From positions 139,613,259 to 139,677,258 of the forward strand of contig JAVMKO010000003.1 of the NCBI GenBank assembly GCA_032164245.1: DNA of 64,000 nucleotides, read 5' to 3'. Source of the DNA: Sternotherus odoratus (taxonomy: Eukaryota > Chordata > Testudines > Kinosternidae). The position numbers and the translations under genes are program-made. This document shows positions 23,110 to 35,794 of this stretch, in pieces (the stretch's first letter is position 1; each line of letters starts with the position of its first letter). A model generated the notes under the pieces. The model had not been told where the DNA came from, did no database searches, and worked only from the letters and a program-made list of their open reading frames with translations.

Positions 23110-24008
23110 TAGGAGTAAACTTAGTCTTGATTCTCAGTGCCTTTTAAATATATAATTATGTGTTCAGACTGCATGGGTTCTGACCTGATCATTGACTTCT
23201 GGGGTGGAATCCCATCAATTTTTGCCCTGAAGTTAGATCTGAGAATGCGGTCTTCCCTATCTACATTTCTAACACCAAGGTTTGTAAAGTAGCTTTGGGC
23301 TTAGACCCGCAATTTGGACCCATGGCCTTATTCGGCTGGTAAAATCAATTGAATAAAGAGGAGTCTGGCACTGTGTCCTGGGGAGTGGGCTGGATGCTGA
23401 CATCTCTTAAAGAAGGGCCTATCAAATCTTTGCTCAAGAAACCATTCCTTGTAGTGTTAATCTCACAAATTATTCCCCTGTTTATAATTACTTCATCTTG
23501 GAAAAGATTGAGAGAACGGTGGCAAGGGAAACCTCACAATATTGAGAGTCCTTAGATGTCCGGGGTCCCTCTTGTTTGGTTTTATGCCTGGGTGTAACAC
23601 CAACTTGCCTAGTCTCTCTGGCTGCTCTGCAGTGTGCTGGTCTCCCGGCATGATCTAGAGCAGCCTAAGGTGAGGAGAATGCAGAGCTAATTTAAAGTCT
23701 CTCTTGCACTCTCTCACACATTCAGCAGAGTGCTCCTTGGACACAGGTAAAGATCTGAAAACTACAGCTGAAACCATGTCTCTATGCTGGCCCAAATCCA
23801 AAGGTCCCAAATATGGGAATGTTTGGACTTGTAGGTGAATGTCCAGATCCACTTTTTTGGCTTCTCCCACTACAGAGAGATTAAGACTGGAATTTGGTCT
23901 AGGGTTTGGGCCTAACTCTATAGCAAACTGTGGAATAAACTGCATTTTCTTTACAACTTTGCCTTTCTCGCCTGCACTGCGCCTAGCAATCTAACCTCAC
24001 TGAGACTA
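23110..24008. other. Unannotated sequence
   Basis: No feature recognised. Confidence 0.4.
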
Positions 24009-24011
24009 TAT

Positions 24012-24275
24012 AGGCCTGTCTACACTGGAAAGGCTACTGTGGCACAGCTGAACTGCTGTAGCACTTCAGTGTAGACATTATCTACCCTCTTAGCAAAGAG
24101 ACAGTGGCTAGGTTCACCTCCCTGAGAGGCAGTGGATGGAAGAATTCTTTTGTTGACCAAGCGCTGTCTACACTGGGGGTTGCATTGGCTTAAACTGTGC
24201 TACACAGCGGTATGCATTTTTCACACCTCAAGCAACATAGTTAAGAGGACTTCATTTTCTAGTGTAGATCAGGCT
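24012..24275. mobile_element. TIR DNA transposon relic (264 bp)
   Basis: The left end 'ggcctgtctacactggaaa' matches the inverted right end 'agcctgatctacactagaaa' with one indel and few changes. Internal blocks 'ggcacagctgaactgctgta' and 'aagaattcttttgttgacc' are hallmarks of a widespread turtle/crocodilian palindromic element. There is no transposase and the superfamily is not assigned. Confidence 0.75.
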
Positions 24276-24279
24276 GATG

Positions 24280-25020
24280 TCTAAGGGTTCAGTCTGGTCA
24301 GTTTCCCAGTTTTCTTGTGAGGCAGACAATAGGAAAGATGGTTAAAAAAATTATAGACATTCTATCACTTGTCACATTTTGAAGGGCTGATGAAGTGTGT
24401 AAATATTTTTGTGAAAATCCCAAGGAAATGAGTTTTCACATTGCTCTAATTAATACCAAAACATCATCATTATTACCACCAGGAGATTTAAAAAAGATGC
24501 AGAGAGCTCTTCACTGCCTTGAAGAGGCTCAGTTAAGAGTCCTCAAAACTCAATATCAGCACCTGGAACCGATGTCGATGAGTCGGAGGAGGGGTTGGCT
24601 GAAGCCCCCACCATATACCATTGACTAAGAAGAGACAGGTGGCATGCCAGATCTTCTGCACATTTCTATTGAGCCACTGGGATTGTAGAAAAGCTATTTG
24701 TCTTTTTTTCCCTTAAGGAGTAATTATTCAATACAGTGGTTAAATTTTCTGGAAGTTACTAATTAGCATAACTCTGCATAAACAATAATCCTCCCCCCCC
24801 CATTGTTTTTGTAGATCACAGAATGCATTGATAAAAGGTTTTTGGATTATCAGAAAAGAATAATAGGTCGTTTATTTCATAGGAGATTGAGTATGCTCAC
24901 AGAACACAGAGAATAACCTCTGCAAAGAAAAGAGACAAGGATGACAAAACCAGAGGCTTCTTGTCTCATCTCTATAAAAGGCAGGAAGTGAGATTTCTAT
25001 TTTATCTTCCAAACACCACC
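24280..25020. other. Unannotated sequence
   Basis: A 77-codon plus-strand frame (24395-24628) has a charged, helical look but no recognised family. The rest is AT-rich. Confidence 0.4.
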
Positions 25021-25027
25021 TTGTTGT

Positions 25028-25122
25028 CTAGAAATTGGGTCTCATTCTCCATTTACAGAAGTGCCACTTAATGGAGTTATTTCTGGTTCACACCAGTGAA
25101 AGCAAGTAGAGAATTGGGCCTG
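25028..25122. repeat. Short hairpin repeat, eroded
   Basis: 'ttgggtctcattctccattt' and 'aagtagagaattgggcctg' form partly complementary arms around 'aatggagttatttctggttc'. It fits the same group of short foldback repeats, but is weak. Confidence 0.4.
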
Positions 25123-25124
25123 TC

Positions 25125-25630
25125 TGTCATTCAGGATATGGAGTTTGTGACTGATTTTATGGGCTCAGATGTTCCCACAGAAACACCTGCCCAGCTCCCA
25201 GTGACTTCAGTGGAAATTACATGAGTGAACAAAATTAGGATCCATAACTCTGAATACATTGTAAACTGGGACAGGACTGAGTATACACAGATACTTTACT
25301 TAAAAGCAAGGGTGAACAATAGAGAAGGTTTTTTTGTCGGTGTTTGCTCAAGCTGGAGGAACAGGATGGACATCTAGTACAGAGACTATATATTTACTTA
25401 AAGTATATTCTTTTCTTTGTACATAATTCTATTCTTTCCGAATGGGTGTTGATATGGGTGAGATTGTGGTGTGTGGATGTGGTTTCCGGAACAGTTATTC
25501 TGCATAGCTGAATAATAGAGCAATTGCTTTAGCAAAGTCATGTGTAATGTTTCAGTTCCTTATTTCAGGTTTCTGATAGTAGTCGTACATAGATTGTATT
25601 GGGGAAGAAGGAAATGTGACTTTTGGTTGT

Positions 25631-25669
<39 letters not shown>

Positions 25670-27000
25670 GCACACACTTTGTTTTTGGCAGACTTTATTT
25701 TCCCTTAAAAGGCACGTTTACTTTAAGAAGGGCAGAGCCAGTTCCAGCTCCCTGATTCTGAAAGCCAGGCCCATCACTGATGCCACTTAGAGTTGCAGCC
25801 AGGTGCAGCACTATGGTATCAATCCTCCACTGGAGTAGGGTCTATAGAGTGCAGCTGAGCTCAGCCACACCTCCACACATCAAGAAATAGGGGCAGAGGT
25901 GCAGGTCCTGGCACCAGCCCAGTAATACTCAAGGGACTGCCTCGCCACCAGGGGATGATTTGTGACTGGGTTGGTGGCCCCTTTGCACCTCTTGGGTGGG
26001 ACTGTAACTGGGCTTGAGAATCTGCTTACCTTCAAGAAACTGCAAATTCTTATGAAGTATGGAAAAACCAAAAATGGAAGAAAAATCTTTAGGTGCTGGA
26101 ATACACCTTCATATACAGCTTATATGGCCTGTTGCCTGCCCACACTGGGTAAAACCATCTACCTCAGGGGTGTGGAAGGCTCTTCACAGAGCTCATCTTT
26201 TAGAGCCCACGCTAAAATGAATCCATCTAAATGGTGAATGAGATAAAGTTCCGACCAGTTAGTGACCGACATGCATTGCTTGCCCGAGTAACAGGAATCC
26301 ATCTGGCCAGAAACGTTAAACTGGGTTACCTGTCATAACAAATAAATCCCCTATTAAACTGTCTAACTGATTGCTGGAGTAGATAAATGCATGTGTTATA
26401 TTAGAGAGGGACTTTTTCAAACAGGATATTGAATTTTATGGACCCACTTCTCCTCAGATTGATGGGTGCATTTAAAGAGAACTGTCTGAGGGAAACGACA
26501 CAGACACATGTATTGAGGGATGGCCCACCTACTCCCAGGGAAAAACCTTTTTGGGGGGAGTGGGGGGAGCGCTAATCTCTGAAAAGTTCCCCTTGTGGTT
26601 ACTCACTGATTGTTCTCTATATGCAGCTCAAAACCACAGAGATCTGTGGAAGCCCAAAGTCATCTTATAGAGACCCTATGCTTTTGGTTACTCCCAACCC
26701 TCCTTCAATGGGTTTCCTGAAGCATGGCTACTTTCTGAGACCTCTGAGGAAAAGATAACTGTCCTATGCCGTATTATAATGTTCTAGTACTCTCCATGGA
26801 GCAATGTGTATCCCCTTCCAACCAATCTCTTCCCCCAATCCAGCCTCGTTCCCATGCTTATGTCAAATAGTTGGATTGCTCTCATCCGACAACCGGCCAC
26901 CCACAGGAGCCAGGACCTGATGTTTTGATTTAGGACATACTTCACCTCTACCCCCAGTAATAATACTGTATATAGGGCTTTTGCATCCATAGATCTAAAT
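25125..27000. other. Unannotated sequence around a TG microsatellite
   Basis: Apart from the dinucleotide array near 25.64 kb, nothing can be named. The frames at 25540-25755 and 25962-26237 show no family signature. Confidence 0.4.
25625..25666. repeat. (TG)n microsatellite
   Basis: About 18 consecutive TG dinucleotides with a single-base interruption in the flank. Confidence 0.95.
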
Positions 27001-27004
27001 CTAC

Positions 27005-27130
27005 AAAGTGGGTAAGTAGCACTAACCCTATTTTTTGAAGCTGGGAAATTGAGTCACTGAAAAATTAAGTGACTTGCTGAAGGCAACAGAATGAATCTAA
27101 GCTAGGAATATAATACACTTTCCCACTGTC
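27005..27130 (-). repeat. MIR/L2-type relic
   Basis: 'gctgggaaattgagtcactg', 'taagtgacttgctgaaggc' and 'atgaatctaagctaggaata' follow the order of an inverted MIR/L2 core ('aaactgaggcac', 'aagtgacttgcccaaggt'). Highly diverged. Confidence 0.6.
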
Positions 27131-27134
27131 ACCT

Positions 27135-27910
27135 TGCCTATTATGCATATGGCACAAAAATTTCCTTCCTTACCCTTGCATCTATCAACGCTACACTGTA
27201 GCATTTGACATCCTTATGCTTATCTTAAGGAATTTTACTACAAATATTTGTCATACAGTATAATGTACTGTATTAATATTTTAAAATGGAGCAACATCAC
27301 GTGGGTTGTCATAGATTGGATCCATAAATAGCTGCTCTGAGAAGGCTAGTCAAAGGTTGTAACCACACACGCAAAAAAATAATAATAAAGGGATGTCTTT
27401 AGGCAGGAATTCTTGATCTTCCTCTACAAAGCAAATATTTGCTTTGTTCCCAGAATCCTTGAAATCTGTTCCAATGTGTTCTCATTCATTGTGTACATTG
27501 TACTGCTTTCAAAGGCCATTCATTAGAAGCGAAATGCAAAGTAGAACTTGCACCAGCATGTAAAACTTTGGAGAGCAGTAAACATTAGTACAATACAGCT
27601 TCAACTGAGAGAACACCCTGTACAAGGAGCTAAGCCTGTAGCCACATCAGCAGTTCATTTAAGCAATTGCTTATACAATTGCACAGACGAATGTCTGAGG
27701 AAACCTATGAAGATTGTTGTTTTGTGAAACCCAGTAAAGCAGGAAAGTAAATACTCTTTCCCCTTCTGATAAATTATTGTCTTATGATAGTGCTTAGAAG
27801 CCTCAACCATGACCTGATTCCCATTTGCACTCGGCACTGTACTTGAGAGCACTGCTGCCCCAGTAACTTATGCTATGTATGAATAAGACAAACAAAAGCC
27901 AGGAGCGGGA
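27135..27910. other. Unannotated AT-rich sequence
   Basis: No feature recognised. Confidence 0.4.
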
Positions 27911-27911
27911 A

Positions 27912-28000
27912 CTGGAGCAGGTAAGTGGCAGAGCTTTGAATAAGACCTAGGTCTCCTGGGTTCCAAGCCAGTACCTAAGTCGCTGAACCCTCCTAAATGA
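27912..28000 (-). repeat. MIR/L2-type relic, 5' part
   Basis: 'gtggcagagctttgaataag', 'acctaggtctcctgggttcc' and 'gtcgctgaaccctcc' match the inverted outer part of a MIR-like SINE. Diverged and without readable ends. Confidence 0.55.
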
Positions 28001-28004
28001 CAGG

Positions 28005-30200
28005 TGGGGGATAAAACTCCATACAAACAAACTTTCCATTTACTACAACCAAAAAAGGGAGAATTTAATACCCAGACTGTGCAATAGACTAGAGAGCTAA
28101 AACCATCTCTGAGTTTTAATATCCTCTTTTTTTGCCCTTTTCCCCAAATACTTGATATGACCGCAGCGATTATTCAACATTCTGCGTATAGGGTGTAATT
28201 CCAGGTGGTCGCATCCACCCAGCATACTCAAATGTGTGAACTTTAAAGGTTAATTATAAAGATAAAGGCAAGTTCTGGAGGTAGGGAGAGTAATAATTTA
28301 CTTATTTTGTATTAAATTCTTTTTTTTTTAATTCCTGTTTAATGCAAAGCCCAGACATGCAATAGCACCATGCAGTTTAGCACAGTCCTGTATTATTGAA
28401 CCAGTGGTGGTGCTAATAAATATCAGAGAAGTTTTTCATAACTTTTCTCATGAAAGATTGAGAGCCAAGACTCCCTGTTCGAGGAGGGTCACACACTGAA
28501 TATTTCTATAAATAAAGTAAACTTAAGACCGAAGCCAGTTTTGACTTGGCTTCAAATACAGGCTCCCACTGCTCGTTTTAACCTGAACATAAGAAAACTT
28601 CTTTTGACCTGTTTATTTGTATAGAGCACATTACCTTTACTTCATTATGATACATCAAAATGGTATAAAATAATCATAAATTTTATAAGGCACTAACATG
28701 TCTGGGTTTCTAAACAGAAGTGCTGAAATCTTATTAAAGTGTTGTTTTTTGAAACAAAGATTTTATTTTATTTTATCTCAGGCTATTTACTCAGATTAGC
28801 AGAGATTGCCTGAAATGGTGATGGAATGTCATTTTTTTTTCCTTTGGAAAAATTAAAATATTTGTAACGTTGTTATTGATGAAAAATATACCCCCTCCAC
28901 AAGTTGAAACATGTGGAATGCTGGGCCATAACCATGAAAACTTTTGAATGTAACCCATTTTATTAGAATAAAAGAAAACACATTTAGAGGAGGAAGAGAG
29001 TGGAATGCAGAAAAGGTGGTGGATGTGATGGGAAGTTTAATGTAGTGTAGTGGCTTTCTGTGTATGGGAAGGAGAACTGGGTGGATGATGATTATTATTG
29101 TATTTAGAAAATAGTTTATTCACCAAAAAAATGCAGCTTAGGTGGTGGCTGAAACTGCCCATGAAATCAAGTTCAGTTAGGTGAATAGCTTCAGCTAAAT
29201 AAAAATGGAGGGAAAGAAATTACTAAAAAAGTTAAAATATTTCACTTTGTCACCTTCAAAATGAAATGGTCCGATTATTCTTTTTGAAACTGTTACATCT
29301 AATTTCTAAATGAAACAACAACAAAAGACGAATGACCCCAAAACTAAACAACATGTTTTTTTTCAGGTAGGGAAAAATACTTTCTTTGACCAAAAATGAA
29401 ATATCATTTCTGCCAGAAAGAAATAAAAAATTGTCATGCTGGCAATTTGAAACAATTTTATTTTTTCAGTTTGGCTACTGAACCAAAAACTTATTTGCCC
29501 TGTTCTGGCGGGGTTGTGCCCTAGTTGCTATTCAACAGAGAGAGTCAAAGTCTTATTGTCTTTGCCTGTGGTCCACTGTAGCTCAGCAGTATGTGTTTGG
29601 GGAGCTGAACTATTAAGGTTCTAGTCCCAACTCCCCAGGTAGGTGTGATTGAAAGTTGTATCATAATTATCTCATGTTTGCAGACACATGACATACTTTT
29701 AGGACTTTGAGACCCAACGGTATGACGGATAGGCAGCCATGGTAAAGAAGACATGTCTGACATAAAGATGATTGCTCAGATCAGCAACCAAATATACTTC
29801 TGTGTTCTGAACAAGTTGCTGTGAGCAGCTATTGTAAGCTCCTCATGCATAAATTAGCATTTGTAAAGAGAATGACTTATTTCCGTGCACAAACACAGGT
29901 TGTATGGAAAGAGATGCCCACCAAAAATATTGAAGTCACAAGTTAAGGAAGTTTGTTGAAAATCTGGTTCCCAATATGCAAGATTGTAGGTTAATATCCT
30001 ACAATGTCTGCGGAAAGCTGTGAAGATATAAAAGGTGGGACCAGAAATCTGAGAGCAATGTCAGTTCCAATTGACAAGATTCCTTTGCAGCTGAGTGCAC
30101 TCATCATCCCATAGAAAGTGCTCAATATCCTTGTCACGTTACTGAAATTATTTGGGATCATATAGATCATTGGTGCAACCAAGGTCCTGCAGTGGCACCA
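28005..30200. other. AT-rich; possible palindromic AT repeat at 29.22-29.49 kb
   Basis: Mostly unassignable AT-rich DNA. From 29225 to 29490 a series such as 'atttcactttgtcacc', 'aatgaaatggtccg' and 'tttttcagtttggctac' resembles a common turtle AT-rich repeat built from 'aaatgaaattttt' blocks. No termini are identified. Confidence 0.35.
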
Positions 30201-30205
30201 AATAT

Positions 30206-31257
30206 TGTGTAAAGGGGGTCATATAAGGTGTCTACGACCAGGTTATGATCTGCTGATTATGATTAATCTATCTGTATGTGTGTATCTTTTTTGTAGCTAA
30301 AGTTATGAATATTGACTATGATGTCTGTATTGCAAATTTATGCTTGGCTTCTAGGTGAAATCTCAGACAAGCTGTTGTTAGCTCCGCTGACCTGGCTGAT
30401 GGCCCATTAAGGACCATCAGATACACAATGAACTTTGTAGACTCCTGTCCATATCCGAGCTTCTCCAGGAATGTGGCCTGGCTGGTCAGGAACTGAATCT
30501 CGGAGAGTCTGGTAATTGGACCATGTGGCTATGAACCTCCATTTTGCAACTGGACTGTGCATAGGAAGAAGGTGGGGGGCCTTCGCCAACAAGATGAAGT
30601 CTATAAAACCTGGGAGAAACTCCCTCCATTTTGTCTTCTACCTCCAGTCTTCAACCTGCCTTGCTTCCACCTCTGGATGGAACTTTGCTATACAGGGGAA
30701 CTCTGGCCAAAGGGTGCTGACCCATCCCTGGATGGGATGCATTCCAGAGACTTTGATTTGAACCTGCAGTTTATTCTACCATTGCTGCAAGCCTGAGATT
30801 TGCAATCACTGCATGTAATTGATTTGTTTTAACCATTCCTAACCCTCACCTATATCTTTTTTCTTATATAATAAACCTTTAGATTTTAGATTCTAAAGAA
30901 TTTGCAACAGAGTGATTTGTGGGTAAGATCTGATTTGTATATTGACCTGGGTCTTGGGCCTGATTCTTTGGAATTGGGGAGAACTGTTTTCTTTATTTGG
31001 GGCATTGGTTTTCATAACCATTGGTCCCCAGGACAGGTGGCTGTGGGTGGTGATACTGGGAAACTGGGGTGTCTAAGGGAATTGCTTGTGTGACTTGTGG
31101 TTAGCCAGTGGGGCGAAACCAAAGTTTTTTCTGTCTGGCTGGTTTGGTTTGCCTTAGAGTGGAAAACCCCCAGCTTTGGGCTCTAGTTGCCTTTTGGAAG
31201 CAATTTGTCCTGACTTGGCACTCACAGTTGGATCCCACCAGGAACAACACCGTCACA
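30206..31257 (+). mobile_element. Probable solo LTR (about 1.05 kb)
   Basis: The block opens with 'tgtgtaaagggggtcatata' and closes with 'aacaacaccgtcaca', so it could have TG...CA ends. A TATA box (TATAAAA, 30602-30608) precedes a polyadenylation hexamer (AATAAA, 30870-30875) by about 270 bp, the order expected for U3-R-U5. The opening 'ggtcatataaggtgtctacg' and 'accaggttatgatctgctga' are shared with an abundant turtle LTR family as I remember it. The flanks 'aatat' and 'atctt' do not match as a target duplication, so the boundaries are provisional. No internal retroviral genes adjoin it. Confidence 0.6.
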
Positions 31258-31259
31258 AT

Positions 31260-32390
31260 CTTGAACCCTTCATTTTGAATTTCTTAGGTTTTGTTTTATA
31301 ACAAATCCAAATCATTACCAAAGCTTGCTAATTGTAGCCACTGGGGGCTTTATTAAAACTCAGAGGCAACTAAATGTGAAACATGCATGGAAAATTCCAA
31401 ACTATATTCTGAATATTCACCCTCTCATAAGACTTTTTGAAGTCACCAGAGATTAAACCTTGAAAAACAGTTCAACTGGTTACAGCAGATGCCAGTTCTC
31501 TCCTGAACGCCCAAGTAAGGCCACACAAGAAACACATGTGAAAGTTCATACAGGAAGGCTGTGACAGAGTCATATATGCTGACCCCTGTCCTAGCATCAG
31601 CTACAAAACCATCCCCTCTTCAACTAGATCCTGCAAAGTGATGAATTGAGATTGGTGTGGTGTTGGTTTTTTGGTGTGCAAGAGAAAAAGATTTCTGTAT
31701 ATGGGATGTTGTGTAGCTTTTAGCTTCAATATAAGTGCCCCTGAAAATGACAGTATTGGATAAATTTTTAGCTTTATTATCTTTCCATTGAACTGGGAAC
31801 CTAAAGACACTTCCTGGTGGTAATTTTGAATATGGTTACAAATTATTAAGAAGTCTTAAAAAGAACAAAAATAATGACCGTGTTAGAGATTTCATCATTT
31901 TTAATCTCTGCGCAATGTGCCTACTTTGATCCTGTAATGCTATAGTTGGCATTAGTTCTCCAAACAAAGGCACTCTTTTCTTTCTGGATTAGTAATTAAG
32001 GACAGGCACTGAATTCTTAGACAGTACAACTTATAAAGGAGGTCTAATGTATTTCTGGCTGCATTATTTAGGTCTGGGTTGCTAATTTTGGTTGTAGCTG
32101 CTCTTCATTAGCAGACATTCAAAATTAACTATTCAGTTGCTTAGAAGTGGTTCTTAGTTTCGCAGAACATTTTTTATACTGGAATATAAATAATGCTGAG
32201 TCCAGGGCTAATGCTTTTCTCCTTCGGCTCCTACTTTACAACAAGGAAAGTCTTCAAAGTGATGTTATTACCTGTAGTGCAGTAGGGCCTAGAGAACCTG
32301 GGTGAAATGGATGTGTAGGTGCTATATAAGAACACACAATCAAATATTCCTTATCTTGAAGACTTTACTGTTTAAACAAACAAGGCAGCA
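31260..32390. other. Unannotated sequence
   Basis: No gene or named repeat recognised. AT-rich. Confidence 0.4.
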
Positions 32391-32394
32391 GCAG

Positions 32395-32460
32395 AAGAAA
32401 AGTATTAATAGTCCCATGTTACAGATGGATAACTGAGGCACAAAGGGCCAGAAGTTGTAA
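32395..32460 (-). repeat. MIR/L2-type relic, first half
   Basis: 'agtcccatgttacagatgga' and 'taactgaggcacaaaggg' are the inverted MIR/L2 core. The expected next block ('gacttgcccaaggtcac') is displaced to about 32885 by nested insertions. Confidence 0.65.
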
Positions 32461-32550
32461 AGGTATTTTGACACCTGAAGATGCAGCTAGGCCTGCCTAA
32501 ACACTTCTGAAAACCCCACTAGGCACTTATCTCAATCTTCAGATATAATA

Positions 32551-32849
32551 CAGTAGACTCTCGATTATCCAGGATTGGGTTAACCAGAATGTGGATTAAC
32601 CAGGATGTCAAAAAAAATGTGTAACTCACAGGGCCGGCTCTGGCTTTGTTGCCACCCCAAGCACACACAAAAAAACCCCACCAGGGCTCAGGGCAGCCAG
32701 TGAACCAACACCTCCTCCCCCCCTGGGTGCAGGGTGGCTGGTGAACCAACCTCCCCCTCCCCAAATTTCCTATGGATGGTGATTATCCGGGATTTTATTA
32801 ACCAGGATTAATTTTTTTCCTATCATCCTGGATAATCGAGAGTCTACTG
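32551..32849. mobile_element. Tigger/pogo-like MITE (299 bp)
   Basis: The 25-bp terminal inverted repeats are identical, each beginning 'cagtagactctcgattatcc'. TA dinucleotides flank both ends (32549-32550, 32850-32851), the signature of the Tc1/mariner/pogo superfamily. Inner sequence 'gattatccgggattttatta' is typical of Tigger-like derivatives. Perfect TIRs make this one of the youngest-looking DNA elements in the window. It carries foreign sequence at about 32630-32765. Confidence 0.9.
32630..32765. mobile_element. hAT-terminus fragment inside the Tigger-like MITE
   Basis: 'cagggccggctctggctttg' followed by 'ttgccaccccaagcacac' matches the start of a common turtle hAT MITE. No matching right terminus or second copy of the adjoining 'gtaactca' is present, so only a piece survives. 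It is followed by an imperfect tandem of 'cagccagtgaaccaac' and 'tggctggtgaaccaac'. Confidence 0.5.
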
Positions 32850-32875
32850 TACCTTTAAAAATTCATCCCAAAGAA

Positions 32876-32985
32876 GTTATTTAACATGCCCAAGGTCACT
32901 CAGGAAGTCTTTAGCAGAGCTAGGAGCTTCACCAAGACCTAATCCAGTGCCTTAACCATGCGACCATACCTCCTGCCTTCATTAT
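32876..32985 (-). repeat. MIR/L2-type relic, second half
   Basis: 'catgcccaaggtcactcagg', 'gcagagctaggagcttcacc' and 'cagtgccttaaccatgcgac' continue the inverted MIR/L2 sequence begun at 32395. Confidence 0.65.
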
Positions 32986-32989
32986 TAAC

Positions 32990-35410
32990 TTTCACTAAAG
33001 ACAGACCAAAAAAATCTGTGCCCGAACGTGTATCGCTGTTGGGTGACAAGCATGGCTCTTCTGTAACATATGTTGGTTATCTTCCAATCTCATATATAGC
33101 TAAAATCATCTGTATCTTTATCCAACTTCATTCTCCTCCTCCATTTTCTATTGGTTTGCCCCATGAGATCATTCCATTATCTCTGAAGTTATTGTATTTA
33201 CAATGAGAAATGAGAGACTGCCCAACAATATCTTTGTGATCATTCATGTACATTTAAATTTGTCTAGCCTTAATATTTGGTATTTGTCCAACCCACTCAT
33301 TTTCCCACTATACCATATATGTAACACCAAGCACTGATCCAGAAACCTGCACCATGCATTTCTGAATGAATATTTCTGAAATAGATCTTTGCATAGGTGC
33401 ACATGTTTATGTATATGTGTCTGGTTTTTAAACGGGTTCACCTTGTGGAATGTCCAACAAACTTTCCCCCCACGTATTTTTTTATAGGAGGTTTTGAGTG
33501 GGCCCAATTTCATTAGATAAAAAGGAACCCTTATGGTCTGAAAGGACACACGGAGGGACACTTACCCCTTACGAACATACATACATCCTGGTCCTTCCAT
33601 GCTAGATTGACTGTCTGCCTTCTAAGAGGCATGGTATAAGATGTGCATGGGGATATTAAAACGAAAGAGTTTCATAAACCAAAAATATCTCAGTTCTATA
33701 ATAGATCAGTATTTAAATATACATGAATTACACCTTTAAAAATCCCTGATGATAATCCATTTTACATCATCCTTCTTTAGTCACAAACTTATCTTTAAGT
33801 TTTATGGAGAGTGCTTATTTTTCTGTGTTACCAGTAGCTTCCTTGTATTGGTACACACATGCACCACCCCTTGCTTTAGAGATAAATCAAAGTAGTAATA
33901 TAAACTTCCTTTTTGGGGGGAGGTGGGGGTACACTGCAGGGATAGGAAGAAATGCCTTAATCACTTCAAACCTCTCAGCAAGTCTCAGTATGTAAGCTTT
34001 ATTCGTAGTAGGATTACTTGTATGGAATTTGGGAGCCAGTCAGGGAATTTCAGTAATATAATACAAACACTTACATGTCACAGTTTTAACAATATCCATT
34101 ATTTGGTGCCAAAGCAGATTATGCTGCCTTTCAGAGTAGAGAAGTGTTTCAGATGTTTCAAAATCCTTTGTAGGTTCCAGTAAGAATTTGATGTTTAATA
34201 TAAATCAAGGACTTACTGTTTATATACTAATTTACATATTGCATCATGGAAGCTGGTTGGAATATTAAAAGCCTCCAAACTCCTTTTTTCCTAGTGTTTC
34301 CTTTCCAAGGGTGCTAATTGTAAGGACTAAATGCTACACTATGAAACACGTCCTTTTTGAGTGTTCAAGCTTCACTCTGGCAATCCCTTTCCGGCAGCCT
34401 GCTTCTTCTGAGTCTCCTACACACTTGTCGGTCTGTACTTATCCACCTGAAGAACATGTTTTCATTATAATCACCTTTTGATTCCTTGGAATTCAGCCAA
34501 TCTCCTTCCATTTACACACTAGATCCCAAACACAAGTAAGTGTAAGTGTGTGTGTGTGGGAGGGGAGGGTGTTCCTACTGCCTGGGTAGTTTGGATCTTT
34601 TGGTCTAAGGCCACAAATAGGCCTTAGTTACACATTTATATGCAAACCAATCCTATAAAGACAAGAAATGAAATTCTCCAGGTCTGTCATAGAATGAAAT
34701 GGAATGTTTTCTACCTAGATGGTACTTTTGTCTTTTCTCTGTCAAGAAAAAGAGGCTGCCAGATGAGAATTCATAAATTCCTTTTAATGCCAAAGAGGTT
34801 TTTTACTGTTGTTGTTTCCACTTGCAGTCCGCATTCTTTGTTTTAAAACCACATTAAGCACAGCAAAGTCTATATTAAACTAAAAAAGCTGTTCATTTTG
34901 AATATGACATTTAGTGTATGATTTAGTAACTAAAGATTGAATTTCCCTCCTGATTTTAATGCTTTGAACATGAGTGCTGAAATTTGTTTGACATATAATT
35001 TCAGTTCATGAGGGTTTTTTTTAAAATCCTCTTTAGATGGATCATTGTTTGTTCTGAAAAATCCCTAAACATTTCAAGCATGTTAGGTGAGGCTTACTTG
35101 TTGACCTGTATTTAATCTGGCTCATTGTATTTCTAGTAACAGGTTTCCAAAGCAAAAGGCTGTAGGCACATTTGCTGATTTATCAATATGTCAAGCAGCA
35201 ATTAAGTGTCTGCATATATACTTTAGGGAAAACAGATTGCAGAGCTTTCTCAAGGACTGGAATTAACATGACTACAAAGAATTTTGGTAATTGTAGGTAA
35301 GAAGTTGCCTGAAGGCAATCCACTGCTCTGTTTATACACCTTCATTTATACTATATAGATGTGTACAGCTGAGGACTTCAACTTTGATTAATTCTATTTA
35401 CACATCTGAT
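32990..35410. other. Unannotated AT-rich sequence
   Basis: No gene recognised. The 105-codon minus-strand frame at 33244-33561 has no recognised motif. A short GT run lies near 34540-34556. Confidence 0.4.
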
Positions 35411-35414
35411 TATA

Positions 35415-35472
35415 TATTCTCTCTCACACACATATACACACACACACTCTGTCTCTCTCTCTCACACACGCA
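35415..35472. repeat. Compound CA/CT microsatellite
   Basis: Alternating 'ctctctcacacacata', 'cacacacacactctg' and 'tctctctctctcacacac' tracts. Confidence 0.9.
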
Positions 35473-35597
35473 AAATGTGTAGTGTTTATTTGGAACTAAC
35501 AAACTAGATGAAGAGAAGAATGAAGTTCAGTTCTGGCAGTAGTAGTTATGCCTGCTTCTCGTGTGCCATGTGAAATGTATGTGATTTATGGCCAAAA

Positions 35598-35790
35598 CTT
35601 TTAAACCTGGTTGCCCAGAGTTGGCCTCAAATCTATTTAGATGCATAAATAGAGAAGCAGCCTGATTTTCCAAGCTGCTGAACACCTGGAATGCCCATTG
35701 ACTTCAATCAGCCCACGTCTGTTTACAGGCATAAATATGGATTTTGGATTCTAAATTTGGGCACACACATTTGAAAAGTTTGGCCTGTGT
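35598..35790. repeat. Hairpin MITE relic
   Basis: 'ggcctcaaatctatttagat' on the left, 'cccattgacttcaatcagcc' in the middle and 'tttgaaaagtttggcc' on the right fit a palindromic repeat with TTGACTTCAAT at its centre. The arms are diverged. Confidence 0.45.
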
Positions 35791-35794
35791 CTTT

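Larger units (their letters stand above)
32462..32874. repeat. Hairpin MITE, interrupted by a TA-flanked element
   Basis: Left arm 'ttttgacacctgaagatgca' and 'aaaaccccactaggcactta' belong to the recurring hairpin repeat seen also at 52.5 kb. 'tacctttaaaaattc' at 32850-32864 looks like its inverted right end. It is split at 32551-32849. Outer limits are approximate. Confidence 0.5.
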
